Positions 8,679 through 16,343 of a stretch of DNA of 64,000 bases are shown here, piece after piece. The position numbers and the translations under genes are program-made. The notes under the pieces were generated by a model. That model saw only the letters and a list, made by a program, of their open reading frames with translations. It was not told the origin of the DNA and made no database searches. Location of the stretch: contig NZ_JBAVHX010000004.1 of assembly GCF_049686335.1 (NCBI RefSeq), positions 496,001-560,000 on the forward strand. Reading direction: 5' to 3'. Positions within the stretch are counted from its first letter, which is position 1, and every line of letters begins with the position of its first letter. The stretch comes from Buttiauxella sp049686335 (GTDB lineage Bacteria; Pseudomonadota; Gammaproteobacteria; Enterobacterales; Enterobacteriaceae).

Positions 8679-9800
8679 ATGGACTATCAACTCGACCTAA
8701 ACTGGCCCGATTTTATTGAGAACTACTGGCAAAAGCGCCCGGTAGTCTTAAAACGCGGCTTCAAAAACTTCATCGACCCTATTTCTCCAGACGAACTGGC
8801 AGGCCTTGCCATGGAAAACGAGGTGGACAGCCGCCTGGTCAGCCATAACAACGGCAACTGGCAGGTTAGCCACGGCCCATTCCAGAGCTACGATCATCTG
8901 GGTGAAAATAACTGGTCATTACTGGTCCAGGCGGTTAACCACTGGCACGAGCAAAGTGCCCGCTTGATGCGCCCATTCCGCGCGTTGCCTGACTGGCGCA
9001 TTGACGACCTGATGATTTCGTTTTCTGTTCCTGGCGGCGGCGTTGGCCCTCATTTCGACCAGTATGATGTGTTTATTATTCAGGGCGTTGGCCGCCGTCG
9101 TTGGCGTGTAGGGGAAAAAGTGGCCCTGAAACAACACTGCCCACATCCTGATTTGCTGCAAGTAGAACCGTTCGACGCCATCATCGACGAAGAGATGGAG
9201 CCTGGTGATATTCTCTATATCCCGCCCGGTTTCCCGCACGAAGGTTACTCGCTGGAAAACTCGATGAATTATTCCGTCGGTTTCCGCGCGCCAAGTGGCC
9301 GTGAGTTAATCAGCGGGTTTGCTGATTACGTACTGCAACGCGAACTGGGCAGCCAGCGTTATACCGACCCTGACGTGCCTGCGCGCCAGCATCCTGCGGA
9401 CGTTCTGCCACAGGAAATGGACACCTTGCGTAATATGATGCTGGAACTTATCAATCAGCCAGAGCATTTCAAAACCTGGTTTGGTGAGTTTGTTTCCCAG
9501 TCACGCCATGAACTGGATGTCGCGCCACCAGAGCCGCCATATCAACCTGACGAGATTTACGACGCCCTGAAACAGGGTGATGCGATTACTCGTTTGGGCG
9601 GGTTGCGCGTGCTGCGTATCGCCGATGAGATTTACGTCAACGGCGAGAAAATCGACAGCCCGCACCGTCCGGCCCTTGAAGCACTGGCAAGCAATATCAC
9701 CCTGAAAGCTGAAATGTTTGGCGATGCGCTGGAAGATCCGTCGTTCCTGGCGATGCTGGCCGCACTGGTCAACAGCGGATACTGGTATTTCGAGGATTAA
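8679..9800 (+). CDS. roxA: Ribosomal oxygenase RoxA (50S L16 arginine 3-hydroxylase)
   Basis: RoxA (YcfD) is a JmjC-type Fe(II)/2-oxoglutarate oxygenase that hydroxylates an arginine of ribosomal protein L16. The product is 373 residues, the length of the E. coli protein. The iron-binding HxD is in GGGVGPHFDQYD (His125, Asp127) and the distal His is in PPGFPHEGYS (about residue 187). The C-terminal winged-helix part matches through ALVNSGYWYFED. It follows phoQ as in E. coli. Downstream, synteny breaks because a foreign-looking gene is inserted before pepT. Confidence 0.96.
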   Translation: MDYQLDLNWPDFIENYWQKRPVVLKRGFKNFIDPISPDELAGLAMENEVDSRLVSHNNGNWQVSHGPFQSYDHLGENNWSLLVQAVNHWHEQSARLMRPFRALPDWRIDDLMISFSVPGGGVGPHFDQYDVFIIQGVGRRRWRVGEKVALKQHCPHPDLLQVEPFDAIIDEEMEPGDILYIPPGFPHEGYSLENSMNYSVGFRAPSGRELISGFADYVLQRELGSQRYTDPDVPARQHPADVLPQEMDTLRNMMLELINQPEHFKTWFGEFVSQSRHELDVAPPEPPYQPDEIYDALKQGDAITRLGGLRVLRIADEIYVNGEKIDSPHRPALEALASNITLKAEMFGDALEDPSFLAMLAALVNSGYWYFED

Positions 9801-9810
9801 TCATTACTAC

Positions 9811-9841
9811 GCCCTTCTCCCATAAAGTGAAGGGCATTATT
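9811..9841 (+). terminator. Probable terminator after roxA
   Basis: GCCCTTC and GAAGGGC form a 7-bp stem with an 11-base loop, followed by the weak tract ATTATTT. It lies 10 bp after the roxA stop and just before the 3' end of the convergent C58 protease gene. Confidence 0.5.
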
Positions 9842-9847
9842 TCTGGA

Positions 9848-10564
9848 TTAGCGAAAACAACTCCAGCCGCGTTTGACCATAGTTTTATTTAACTTAATGA
9901 CACACCAGCTACTATCCAGGAATGGATAATGGGTTGATAAATAACGCGTAAAGAATTGCTGAAACTCTTCCTTTCTTTGAAAAGTAAATTCACCTTCATT
10001 AGAATCAAAGAATTTTATCATTTCTCGTTCATTGGTGATGGAGCAAGACAAAGCATGCGCCTTACCATTCCCATTAAGAAGAATGACTGCATAAACAGGA
10101 ATCGGCCCATTATCTGTTAACTCGCGATATAATGCCAAAGTGGAATATATATCTTTTTCCCCAGCGGGGAAGCTAGTTTTTGCACCAGATAATGTAAAGT
10201 TACGCTTGCCCCCCCATTTTTTCACCTGGTTAATAATCAAATCATTCTTTATTTTTGTATTATGTCTCCCGGCATCGGTGGTACCGTCAAGAATGATTTT
10301 ATTGTGAACATCAAAATGAAGCTGTTCATAATCCCGACTGAGTTTTTTAATTAATTGATGGCTATGGTGTTTTTGCCATCTTGAAACTCTATTCTGTACT
10401 TTCCTTTTTTCAAAATAATCCACATCCATTTTATATTCACTCGTCGCATAGAGCCATGCCAGCGCTAACGAGAAGCAACAACCATCATCGGCTTTATCTA
10501 GCCTGGAATGATTAGCCAGATAAGCAGTCTGGCTAAATGAAAAACTTTTACTCATGTTGAACAT
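9848..10564 (-). CDS. YopT-like cysteine protease (peptidase C58 family) candidate
   Basis: The 238-residue product has no E. coli K-12 counterpart at this locus. It carries the three blocks of the YopT/AvrPphB cysteine protease family in order: DDGCCFSLALAWL with Cys30 as the likely nucleophile and Trp37 seven residues on, KAHALSC with His170, and FFDSNEGEFTF with Asp187. Known members are type III effectors or toxin domains that cleave host proteins (Rho GTPases for YopT, PBS1 for AvrPphB). No signal peptide or membrane segment is seen, and the protein is close to a bare catalytic core. AGGA precedes ATG 10564 at good spacing; ATG 10555 is an alternative start. The gene is strikingly AT-rich (about 27-40% GC in lines counted by hand), unlike roxA and pepT, which points to horizontal gain. 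No secretion or chaperone gene is nearby. Fold assignment is likely; target and role are unknown. Confidence 0.75.
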   Translation of the reverse strand: MFNMSKSFSFSQTAYLANHSRLDKADDGCCFSLALAWLYATSEYKMDVDYFEKRKVQNRVSRWQKHHSHQLIKKLSRDYEQLHFDVHNKIILDGTTDAGRHNTKIKNDLIINQVKKWGGKRNFTLSGAKTSFPAGEKDIYSTLALYRELTDNGPIPVYAVILLNGNGKAHALSCSITNEREMIKFFDSNEGEFTFQRKEEFQQFFTRYLSTHYPFLDSSWCVIKLNKTMVKRGWSCFR

Positions 10565-10621
10565 CGCATCCTGTTGATATTACCCGTGTTCTGATAATTG
10601 TCTTTAAAAAACAAAAGGCAC

Positions 10622-10649
10622 GATATATCCAGTATATCTACGACGTCAA
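10622..10649 (-). promoter_or_regulatory. Promoter-like site with palindrome upstream of the C58 protease gene
   Basis: On the minus strand a -35-like TTGACG (10644-10649) and a -10-like TATATC (10622-10627) are 16 bp apart, about 60 bp upstream of the protease start. The perfect inverted repeat GATATA-N5-TATATC (10622-10638) covers the -10 region, a position suited to a repressor. The assignment rests on pattern alone. Confidence 0.4.
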
Positions 10650-10657
10650 TTTAATAA

Positions 10658-11887
10658 CTAATTAATACCCGCCGCTGTCAGCTGCGCAATTCTTACAATT
10701 ACCGCCACCGCTTTTTCCATCCCTTCGAGCGTTACAAACTCGTGTTTGCCGTGGTAGTTATAGCCGCCAGTGAACAGGTTAGGGCAAGGTAAACCTTTGA
10801 ACGACAACTGTGCGCCATCGGTGCCGCCGCGAATCGGCTTCATGATGGGTTCGATGCCGCAATCACGCATCGCCTGTTGAGCCACTTCCACAATGTATGG
10901 ATGCCCGGCGACTTTCTCACGCATGTTGTAATAGCTGTCATCGATAATCAGCTCGATATAGCAATCCGGATGCAGGCCTTTGCCCACTTTTTTGGCGATA
11001 TCCATCATTTTGCGTTTGCGTGCTTCAAACTGCTCGCGATCAAAATCACGGATGATGTAGTGCATTTCTGCGCGGTCGACCGAGCCTTTCATGCTATTGA
11101 GGTGATAAAAACCTTCGTAGCCAGCGGTACATTCAGGGCTTTCGTCGGCTGGAACTTCGGCGTGAATACGGGCAGCAAGCGACAACGCATTTACCATCAC
11201 CCCTTTGGCAGAACCCGGGTGCACGTTGTTACCCACGATTTTGATGGTGACTGAGGCGGCGTTAAAGTTCTCGCACTCCAGTTCGCCGACACCACCACCA
11301 TCGACGGTGTACGCCCAACGCGCATCGAACGCTTCAACATCAAAGAACTTCGCCCCTTTACCCACTTCTTCGTCAGGCGTGAAAGCAACGCGAATATCCC
11401 CGTGCGGAATGTTCTTCTCTTTGAGTACCGCCAGTGCCGTCATGATTTCAGCAACACCGGCTTTGTCATCCGCGCCAAGCAGCGTTTTGCCATCGGTGGT
11501 AATCAGCGTTTGCCCAAGCAACTGATGCAGCACCGGGAACATCACCGGCGAGAGCACTTCATCACCAATGCCCAGTGCGATATCGCCACCACGATAATTT
11601 TCAACGATTTGCGGACTGACGTTTTTGCCTGTGAAATCAGGCGCGGTATCCACATGGGAGATAAAACCAATCGGCGGGACTTTTTTATCAACGGTAGACG
11701 GCAGCGTTCCCATTACTGTGCCATGTTCGCCCAGCGTAACATTCACCAATCCCATCTCTTCCATTTGCTCTTTCAACAAACGCAACAACTTCCACTGCCC
11801 TTCCGTGCTGGGAACTTGTTTTACTCCCGGTTTGGACTGGGTATCCAGAGAGACATAATGTAAGAAACGTTCAAGTAATTTATCCAT
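10658..11887 (-). CDS. pepT: Peptidase T (tripeptidase)
   Basis: PepT is a cytoplasmic zinc aminopeptidase that removes the N-terminal residue from tripeptides. The 409-residue protein belongs to the M20 family: metal ligands are visible in GFISHVDTAPD (His, Asp), LLGADDKAGVA (bridging Asp), FTPDEEVGKGA (catalytic Glu and metal Glu), the YTVDGGGVGELE segment, and YNYHGKHEFV near the C-terminus (His). It is divergent from potA across 305 bp. In E. coli the pepT-roxA gap lacks the protease gene found here. Confidence 0.97.
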   Translation of the reverse strand: MDKLLERFLHYVSLDTQSKPGVKQVPSTEGQWKLLRLLKEQMEEMGLVNVTLGEHGTVMGTLPSTVDKKVPPIGFISHVDTAPDFTGKNVSPQIVENYRGGDIALGIGDEVLSPVMFPVLHQLLGQTLITTDGKTLLGADDKAGVAEIMTALAVLKEKNIPHGDIRVAFTPDEEVGKGAKFFDVEAFDARWAYTVDGGGVGELECENFNAASVTIKIVGNNVHPGSAKGVMVNALSLAARIHAEVPADESPECTAGYEGFYHLNSMKGSVDRAEMHYIIRDFDREQFEARKRKMMDIAKKVGKGLHPDCYIELIIDDSYYNMREKVAGHPYIVEVAQQAMRDCGIEPIMKPIRGGTDGAQLSFKGLPCPNLFTGGYNYHGKHEFVTLEGMEKAVAVIVRIAQLTAAGIN

Positions 11888-12192
11888 GTCGCTACCCTCA
11901 ATTTTTGTGACTTCATTATCAGTAAGTCACAAATGCAAATATTGCGTCAGGTCACTTTTAGCCTGCCTGAGATGAAAATAGTCACGAATGTAATGCAATG
12001 CGAGCGGATTTCGTGTTTGCTGCTTTAATCATATTCAAATTCAAACCGATGAAAGGCATCAAGGATTGGCGATTTCAATGCTTTGCCGTAGAATGCGTGC
12101 CCTTACTTAACGTGCAGAAACCGCAAGGTGGTTAATCACAAACCCCGCATCAGCTCGCAATTTGATGCGTCATTTATGGGACAGCGAAAAAA
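11888..12192. other. pepT-potA divergent intergenic region
   Basis: This 305-bp gap must hold the promoters of pepT (minus) and potABCD (plus). The clearest element is a perfect inverted repeat next to pepT, listed separately. The right end, 12176-12192, preserves what looks like the original potA start ATGGGACAG in a frame that is now broken. No other gene is seen. Confidence 0.7.
11904..11933. repeat. Perfect 10-bp inverted repeat in the pepT leader
   Basis: TTTGTGACTT and AAGTCACAAA are exact inverse complements separated by 10 bases, centred about 30 bp upstream of the pepT start. The spacing does not fit CRP (which needs N6 between TGTGA and TCACA). It could be a dimer operator or an RNA hairpin in the leader. 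Confidence 0.6.
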
Positions 12193-13311
12193 TTGAATAC
12201 TGAGCTTCGTTCGCTCTCACCGCTGGTAGAACTGGCCGGTGTAGGTAAGCGCTTTGATGGCAAAACCGTTATTTCTGATTTATCTCTCACCATCAAAAAT
12301 GGTGAATTTCTGACACTCCTTGGCCCTTCCGGCTGCGGCAAAACCACAGTGCTGCGCATCATTGCCGGACTGGAAAGCGCGGATTCTGGCACTATCTCAC
12401 TTGAGGGCCAGGATATTACGCAGGTTCCAGCCGAACAACGCACCGTGAATACCGTCTTCCAGAGCTATGCTCTGTTTCCTCATATGACCGTTTTTGAAAA
12501 CGTCGCCTTCGGTTTAAGAATGCAGAAAACGCCTGCGGCTGAGATTGCTCCGCGCGTGAGCGAAGCGTTAAAAATGGTGCAGCTAGAGGAATTTGCCCAA
12601 CGTAAACCCCATCAGCTTTCTGGCGGCCAGCAACAACGTGTTGCGATTGCGCGTGCTGTGGTGAATAAACCCCGTCTGTTGCTGCTTGATGAGTCGCTTT
12701 CCGCGCTCGACTACAAATTACGCAAGCAGATGCAGAACGAATTAAAAGCCCTCCAGCGCAAGCTCGGCATTACCTTTGTCTTTGTCACGCACGACCAGGA
12801 AGAAGCGTTAACCATGTCTGACAGGATTGTGGTGATGCGCGATGGCCGCATTGAGCAAGACGGCACGCCGCGTGAGATTTACGAGGAGCCGAAAAACCTG
12901 TTTGTGGCGAGCTTTATCGGTGAAATCAATATCTTTGATGCAACCGTTATCGAACGTGTTGATGAGCAGCGTGTGCGGGCCTTCGTCGAAGGCCGTGAAT
13001 GTCATATTTACGCGACCATGCCGGTTACCGCAGGTCAGCATTTGAAAGTGCTTTTGCGCCCCGAAGATCTGCGTGTCGAAGAAATCAACGATACTCATGA
13101 AGCAGAAGGCTTAATCGGTTATGTGCGGGAACGTAACTATAAAGGCATGACGCTGGAATCTAACGTTGAGCTGGAAAATGGCAAAATGGTGATGGTCAGT
13201 GAGTTCTTCAACGAAGACGACCCCGATTTTGACCACACGCTCGATCAGAAGATGTCGATCAACTGGGTTGAAAGTTGGGAGGTCGTACTGGCAGATGAAG
13301 AGCTCACGTAA
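12193..13311 (+). CDS. potA: Spermidine/putrescine ABC transporter ATPase PotA
   Basis: PotA powers the PotABCD polyamine importer. The 372-residue frame has Walker A GPSGCGKTT, the signature LSGGQQQR, Walker B LLLLDESLSALD and the H-loop FVTHDQEEA, then the C-terminal regulatory domain. The only in-frame start is TTG 12193. In E. coli the protein begins MGQSKKLN; here ATGGGACAG at 12176 is followed by CGAAAAAATTG, one base short, so that ATG runs into a stop after six codons. The alignment implies a one-base deletion (for example CGT to CG) or a sequencing error. The missing six residues precede the ATPase core, so the protein may still work from TTG. potB overlaps its end. Confidence 0.93.
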   Translation: MNTELRSLSPLVELAGVGKRFDGKTVISDLSLTIKNGEFLTLLGPSGCGKTTVLRIIAGLESADSGTISLEGQDITQVPAEQRTVNTVFQSYALFPHMTVFENVAFGLRMQKTPAAEIAPRVSEALKMVQLEEFAQRKPHQLSGGQQQRVAIARAVVNKPRLLLLDESLSALDYKLRKQMQNELKALQRKLGITFVFVTHDQEEALTMSDRIVVMRDGRIEQDGTPREIYEEPKNLFVASFIGEINIFDATVIERVDEQRVRAFVEGRECHIYATMPVTAGQHLKVLLRPEDLRVEEINDTHEAEGLIGYVRERNYKGMTLESNVELENGKMVMVSEFFNEDDPDFDHTLDQKMSINWVESWEVVLADEELT

Positions 13312-14152
13312 GTTCCAGAACCTGGTGATCGCCACCATCGTCGTTTGGCTGGTGCTGTTCGTATTCCTGCCAAACCTGATGATCATCGGGACCAGTTTCC
13401 TGACCCGTGATGATGCTAATTTCGTCAGCATGGTGTTCACGCTGGATAACTACACCCGGCTTGCCGACCCGCTGTACGCACAGGTATTGCTGCACTCGCT
13501 GAATATGGCGGTGATTGCCACCGTTGCCTGCCTGGTACTGGGCTATCCGTTTGCCTGGTTCCTCGCCCGCTTACCTGAACGTGTTCGCCCGCTATTGCTG
13601 TTTTTGCTGATTGTTCCGTTCTGGACCAACTCCTTAATTCGTATCTATGGACTGAAGATTTTCCTCAGCACCAAAGGGTATATGAATGAGTTTTTGCTGT
13701 GGCTGGGGGTGATTGATACGCCGATCCGTCTGATGTACACCCCAAGTGCGGTGATCATCGGCCTGGTGTATATCCTGCTGCCATTTATGGTGATGCCGCT
13801 GTACTCGAGCATTGAGAAGCTCGATAAACCGCTGCTGGAAGCGGCACGCGACCTGGGAGCCAACAAATTTCAGACATTCATCCGTATTATCATTCCGCTC
13901 ACCATGCCGGGAATTATTGCCGGTTGCCTGTTAGTGATGCTGCCTGCGATGGGACTGTTCTATGTTTCCGATCTGATGGGTGGAGCGAAAAACCTGTTGA
14001 TTGGTAACATCATTAAGAGCCAGTTCCTGAATATACGCGACTGGCCGTTTGGCGCTGCCACCAGCATTACGCTCACGTTAGTGATGGGTCTGATGCTGCT
14101 GATTTACTGGCGTGCCGCCAGTTTGTTGAACAAGAAGGTGGAATTAGAATGA
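13295..14152 (+). CDS. potB: Spermidine/putrescine ABC transporter permease PotB
   Basis: PotB is one of two inner-membrane permeases of the polyamine importer. The 285-residue protein has about six hydrophobic segments, and the EAA loop that contacts PotA is seen in LLEAARDLGANKFQTFIRI. The start ATG 13295 (MKSSRKFQN) overlaps the end of potA by 17 bp and has GGGAGG upstream; a longer frame exists but is coded by potA in the other phase. It ends NKKVELE as in E. coli, with its stop overlapping the potC start (ATGA). Confidence 0.96.
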   Translation: MKSSRKFQNLVIATIVVWLVLFVFLPNLMIIGTSFLTRDDANFVSMVFTLDNYTRLADPLYAQVLLHSLNMAVIATVACLVLGYPFAWFLARLPERVRPLLLFLLIVPFWTNSLIRIYGLKIFLSTKGYMNEFLLWLGVIDTPIRLMYTPSAVIIGLVYILLPFMVMPLYSSIEKLDKPLLEAARDLGANKFQTFIRIIIPLTMPGIIAGCLLVMLPAMGLFYVSDLMGGAKNLLIGNIIKSQFLNIRDWPFGAATSITLTLVMGLMLLIYWRAASLLNKKVELE

Positions 14153-14928
14153 TGGGTCGCCTGCTCCGTGGCGGTTTTATGACCGCCATTTACGCGTATC
14201 TGTACATTCCGATTATCATTTTGATCGTAAATTCGTTTAACAGTTCGCGTTTCGGTATTAACTGGCAAGGCTTTACCGGCAAATGGTATAGCCTGCTGCT
14301 GAACAACGACAGCCTGCTGCAAGCGGCACAACATTCGTTGACCATGGCGGTGGTTTCCGCCACGGCGGCGACGCTGATTGGCTCGCTGACGGCGGTGGCG
14401 TTGTATCGTTATCGTTTCCGTGGCAAACCCTTTGTCAGCGGCATGTTATTTGTGGTGATGATGTCGCCTGACATCGTGATGGCGATTTCACTGCTGGTGC
14501 TGTTTATGCTGCTGGGGGTGTCGCTTGGCTTCTGGTCGCTGCTGTTCTCACACATCACTTTCTGCCTGCCCTTTGTGGTGGTCACGGTCTATTCCCGGCT
14601 GAAAGGGTTTGATGTGCGGATGTTAGAAGCAGCAAAAGATTTGGGTGCCAGCGAGCTGACCATTTTGCGCAAGATCCTCCTGCCGCTTGCCATGCCTGCG
14701 GTTGCCGCGGGCTGGTTGCTGAGTTTTACCTTGTCGATGGATGATGTAGTGGTTTCATCGTTCGTGACGGGGCCAGGTTATGAAATTCTTCCGTTGAAGA
14801 TTTACTCAATGGTGAAGGTGGGTGTTTCGCCAGAGGTGAACGCACTTGCCACCATTCTGTTAGTACTCTCGCTGGTCCTGGTGATTGCCAGTCAGCTTAT
14901 TCTTCGTGATAAAACCAGGGGACATTAA
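14149..14928 (+). CDS. potC: Spermidine/putrescine ABC transporter permease PotC
   Basis: PotC pairs with PotB to form the polyamine channel. The 259-residue product has six hydrophobic segments and the EAA motif MLEAAKDLGASELTILRKI. It starts MMGRLLRGGFMTAIYAYLYI, matching the E. coli N-terminus, and ends a few residues earlier than the K-12 protein (RDKTRGH). Its start overlaps the potB stop by 4 bp, implying translational coupling; potD starts 1 bp after its stop. Confidence 0.96.
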   Translation: MMGRLLRGGFMTAIYAYLYIPIIILIVNSFNSSRFGINWQGFTGKWYSLLLNNDSLLQAAQHSLTMAVVSATAATLIGSLTAVALYRYRFRGKPFVSGMLFVVMMSPDIVMAISLLVLFMLLGVSLGFWSLLFSHITFCLPFVVVTVYSRLKGFDVRMLEAAKDLGASELTILRKILLPLAMPAVAAGWLLSFTLSMDDVVVSSFVTGPGYEILPLKIYSMVKVGVSPEVNALATILLVLSLVLVIASQLILRDKTRGH

Positions 14929-14929
14929 A

Positions 14930-15976
14930 ATGACTAAATGGCCACGCCACCTGCTCGCTGCGGGCGCTCTGGCGCTAGGTATGGGCGCTGCACATGCCGA
15001 TGACAGCAAGACTCTCTATTTCTATAACTGGACTGAGTACGTGCCGCCAGGTCTGCTTGAGCAGTTCACTAAAGAAACGGGCATCAAAGTGATTTATTCG
15101 ACCTATGAGTCGAATGAAACCATGTACGCCAAGCTGAAAACTTACAAAGAAGGTGCTTATGATTTGGTCGTACCTTCGACCTACTTTGTGGCGAAAATGC
15201 GCAAAGAAGGGATGATCCAGAAGATTGATAAAAGCAAGCTGACCAACTTTAAAAATCTCGATCCTGAAGTACTCAACAAGCCGTTCGATCCGAATAACGA
15301 TTACTCCATTCCGTACATCTGGGGTGCGACGGCCATTGGCGTCAATAGTGATTCTATCGATCCGAAAACCGTCACCAGTTGGGCGGATTTGTGGAAACCC
15401 GAGTACAAGCAAAGCCTGCTGCTGACCGATGACGCTCGCGAAGTGTTCCAGATGGCATTGCTGAAGCTAGGATATTCCGGCAATACCACCGATCCAAAAG
15501 AGATTGAAGCGGCATACCACGAGCTGCAAAAGCTGATGCCAAACGTCGCCGCCTTTAACTCGGATAACCCAGCCAACCCGTATATGGAAGGCGAAGTGAA
15601 TCTCGGTATGGTGTGGAATGGTTCAGCCTACGTGGCGCGTCAGGCGGGCACACCACTGGCAATCGTCTGGCCGAAAGAAGGCGGGATTTTCTGGATGGAT
15701 AACCTGTCGATTCCTGCGAACGCCAAAAACGTAGACGGCGCATTGAAGTTGATTAACTTCCTGCTGCGCCCGGATGTGGCAAAACAGGTCGCGGAAACCA
15801 TCGGCTACCCAACGCCAAACCTCGAAGCACGTAAGCTGCTGCCAAAAGAAGTGTCGGGCGATAAAACGCTTTACCCGGATGAAGCAGTGCTGAAAAACGG
15901 CGAGTGGCAGAACGATGTCGGCGATGCCAGCGCTATCTATGAGAATTACTACCAGAAATTGAAAGCTGGACGTTAA
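14930..15976 (+). CDS. potD: Spermidine/putrescine-binding periplasmic protein PotD
   Basis: PotD captures spermidine (and putrescine) in the periplasm and delivers it to PotBC. The 348-residue precursor has an N-terminal signal peptide with a hydrophobic core and cleavage predicted after AHA (before DDSKTLYFYNWTEYVPPG). Polyamine-contact segments such as NWTEYVP, YESNETMYAKL and WNGSAYVARQ are conserved. Length equals that of E. coli PotD. ATG 14930 has AGGGGA just upstream. It is the last gene of potABCD and is followed by a terminator. Confidence 0.97.
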   Translation: MTKWPRHLLAAGALALGMGAAHADDSKTLYFYNWTEYVPPGLLEQFTKETGIKVIYSTYESNETMYAKLKTYKEGAYDLVVPSTYFVAKMRKEGMIQKIDKSKLTNFKNLDPEVLNKPFDPNNDYSIPYIWGATAIGVNSDSIDPKTVTSWADLWKPEYKQSLLLTDDAREVFQMALLKLGYSGNTTDPKEIEAAYHELQKLMPNVAAFNSDNPANPYMEGEVNLGMVWNGSAYVARQAGTPLAIVWPKEGGIFWMDNLSIPANAKNVDGALKLINFLLRPDVAKQVAETIGYPTPNLEARKLLPKEVSGDKTLYPDEAVLKNGEWQNDVGDASAIYENYYQKLKAGR

Positions 15977-15984
15977 CCTTCACT

Positions 15985-16012
15985 AAGCGGAACACCATGT
16001 TCCGCTTTTTTT
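15985..16012 (+). terminator. Rho-independent terminator of potABCD
   Basis: GCGGAAC and GTTCCGC form a 7-bp stem (extended by A-T pairs) with a 5-base loop, followed by seven T residues, 9 bp after potD. Confidence 0.92.
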
Positions 16013-16124
16013 CACCCTTTAGCCTTATAGCACGCCCCTCCTCACCTTTTATGCTTGAAGTAGCGTCTGACTGCTGTTGGTCACGCCGCCCTCCCCGTGC
16101 ATTGCAGACAGAGTGATTATCGTG

Positions 16125-16247
16125 ATGGTGACTCGATTGCCATGGTATATCAGCGCGCTGGCATTGATCTATTGCGCGTATACATCGCTATTTTTGATTG
16201 TGGTTGCGCTACGAGAAGAGAAGTTATTGGTTGAGGCCAGAGCTTAA
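16125..16247 (+). CDS. Possible 40-residue single-pass membrane protein
   Basis: A short frame encodes MVTRLPWYISALALIYCA followed by a continuing hydrophobic stretch to about residue 28 and a charged tail (LREEKLLVEARA). The shape is that of a small one-helix inner-membrane protein with a short basic N-terminus. GTG 16122 is an equally possible start. The ribosome-binding site is poor (only AGAG-like bases about 10 upstream). In E. coli K-12 the potD-cobB interval holds ycfZ and ymfA instead, neither of which is present here. I do not recognise the protein; conservation of the frame in relatives would be the key test. Confidence 0.4.
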   Translation: MVTRLPWYISALALIYCAYTSLFLIVVALREEKLLVEARA

Positions 16248-16264
16248 ACAGTGAAATTTTTTGC

Positions 16265-16295
16265 GGTGGATGGCGCTGACGCTTATCCACCCTAC
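16265..16295. repeat. REP-like palindrome (potD-cobB gap)
   Basis: GGTGGAT...ATCCACC flanks GGCGCTGACGCTT and is followed by CTACG. It is one member of a palindrome family seen in at least four other gaps of this window, all with a core like TGACGC...GCTTATCC and an adjoining CCTAC or GTAGG. Confidence 0.7.
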
Positions 16296-16343
16296 GAATC
16301 AATTAAATATTGGGCGGGTAAACATCGCGTCACCCGCCAGTTT

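Noticed and set aside
9848..10564. Type III secretion chaperone or secretion genes near the C58 protease
   Set aside because: The neighbours are roxA and pepT, ordinary core genes; no chaperone-like small acidic frame is present.
11904..11933. CRP site before pepT
   Set aside because: TGTGA and TCACA are present but separated by 16 bases instead of 6.
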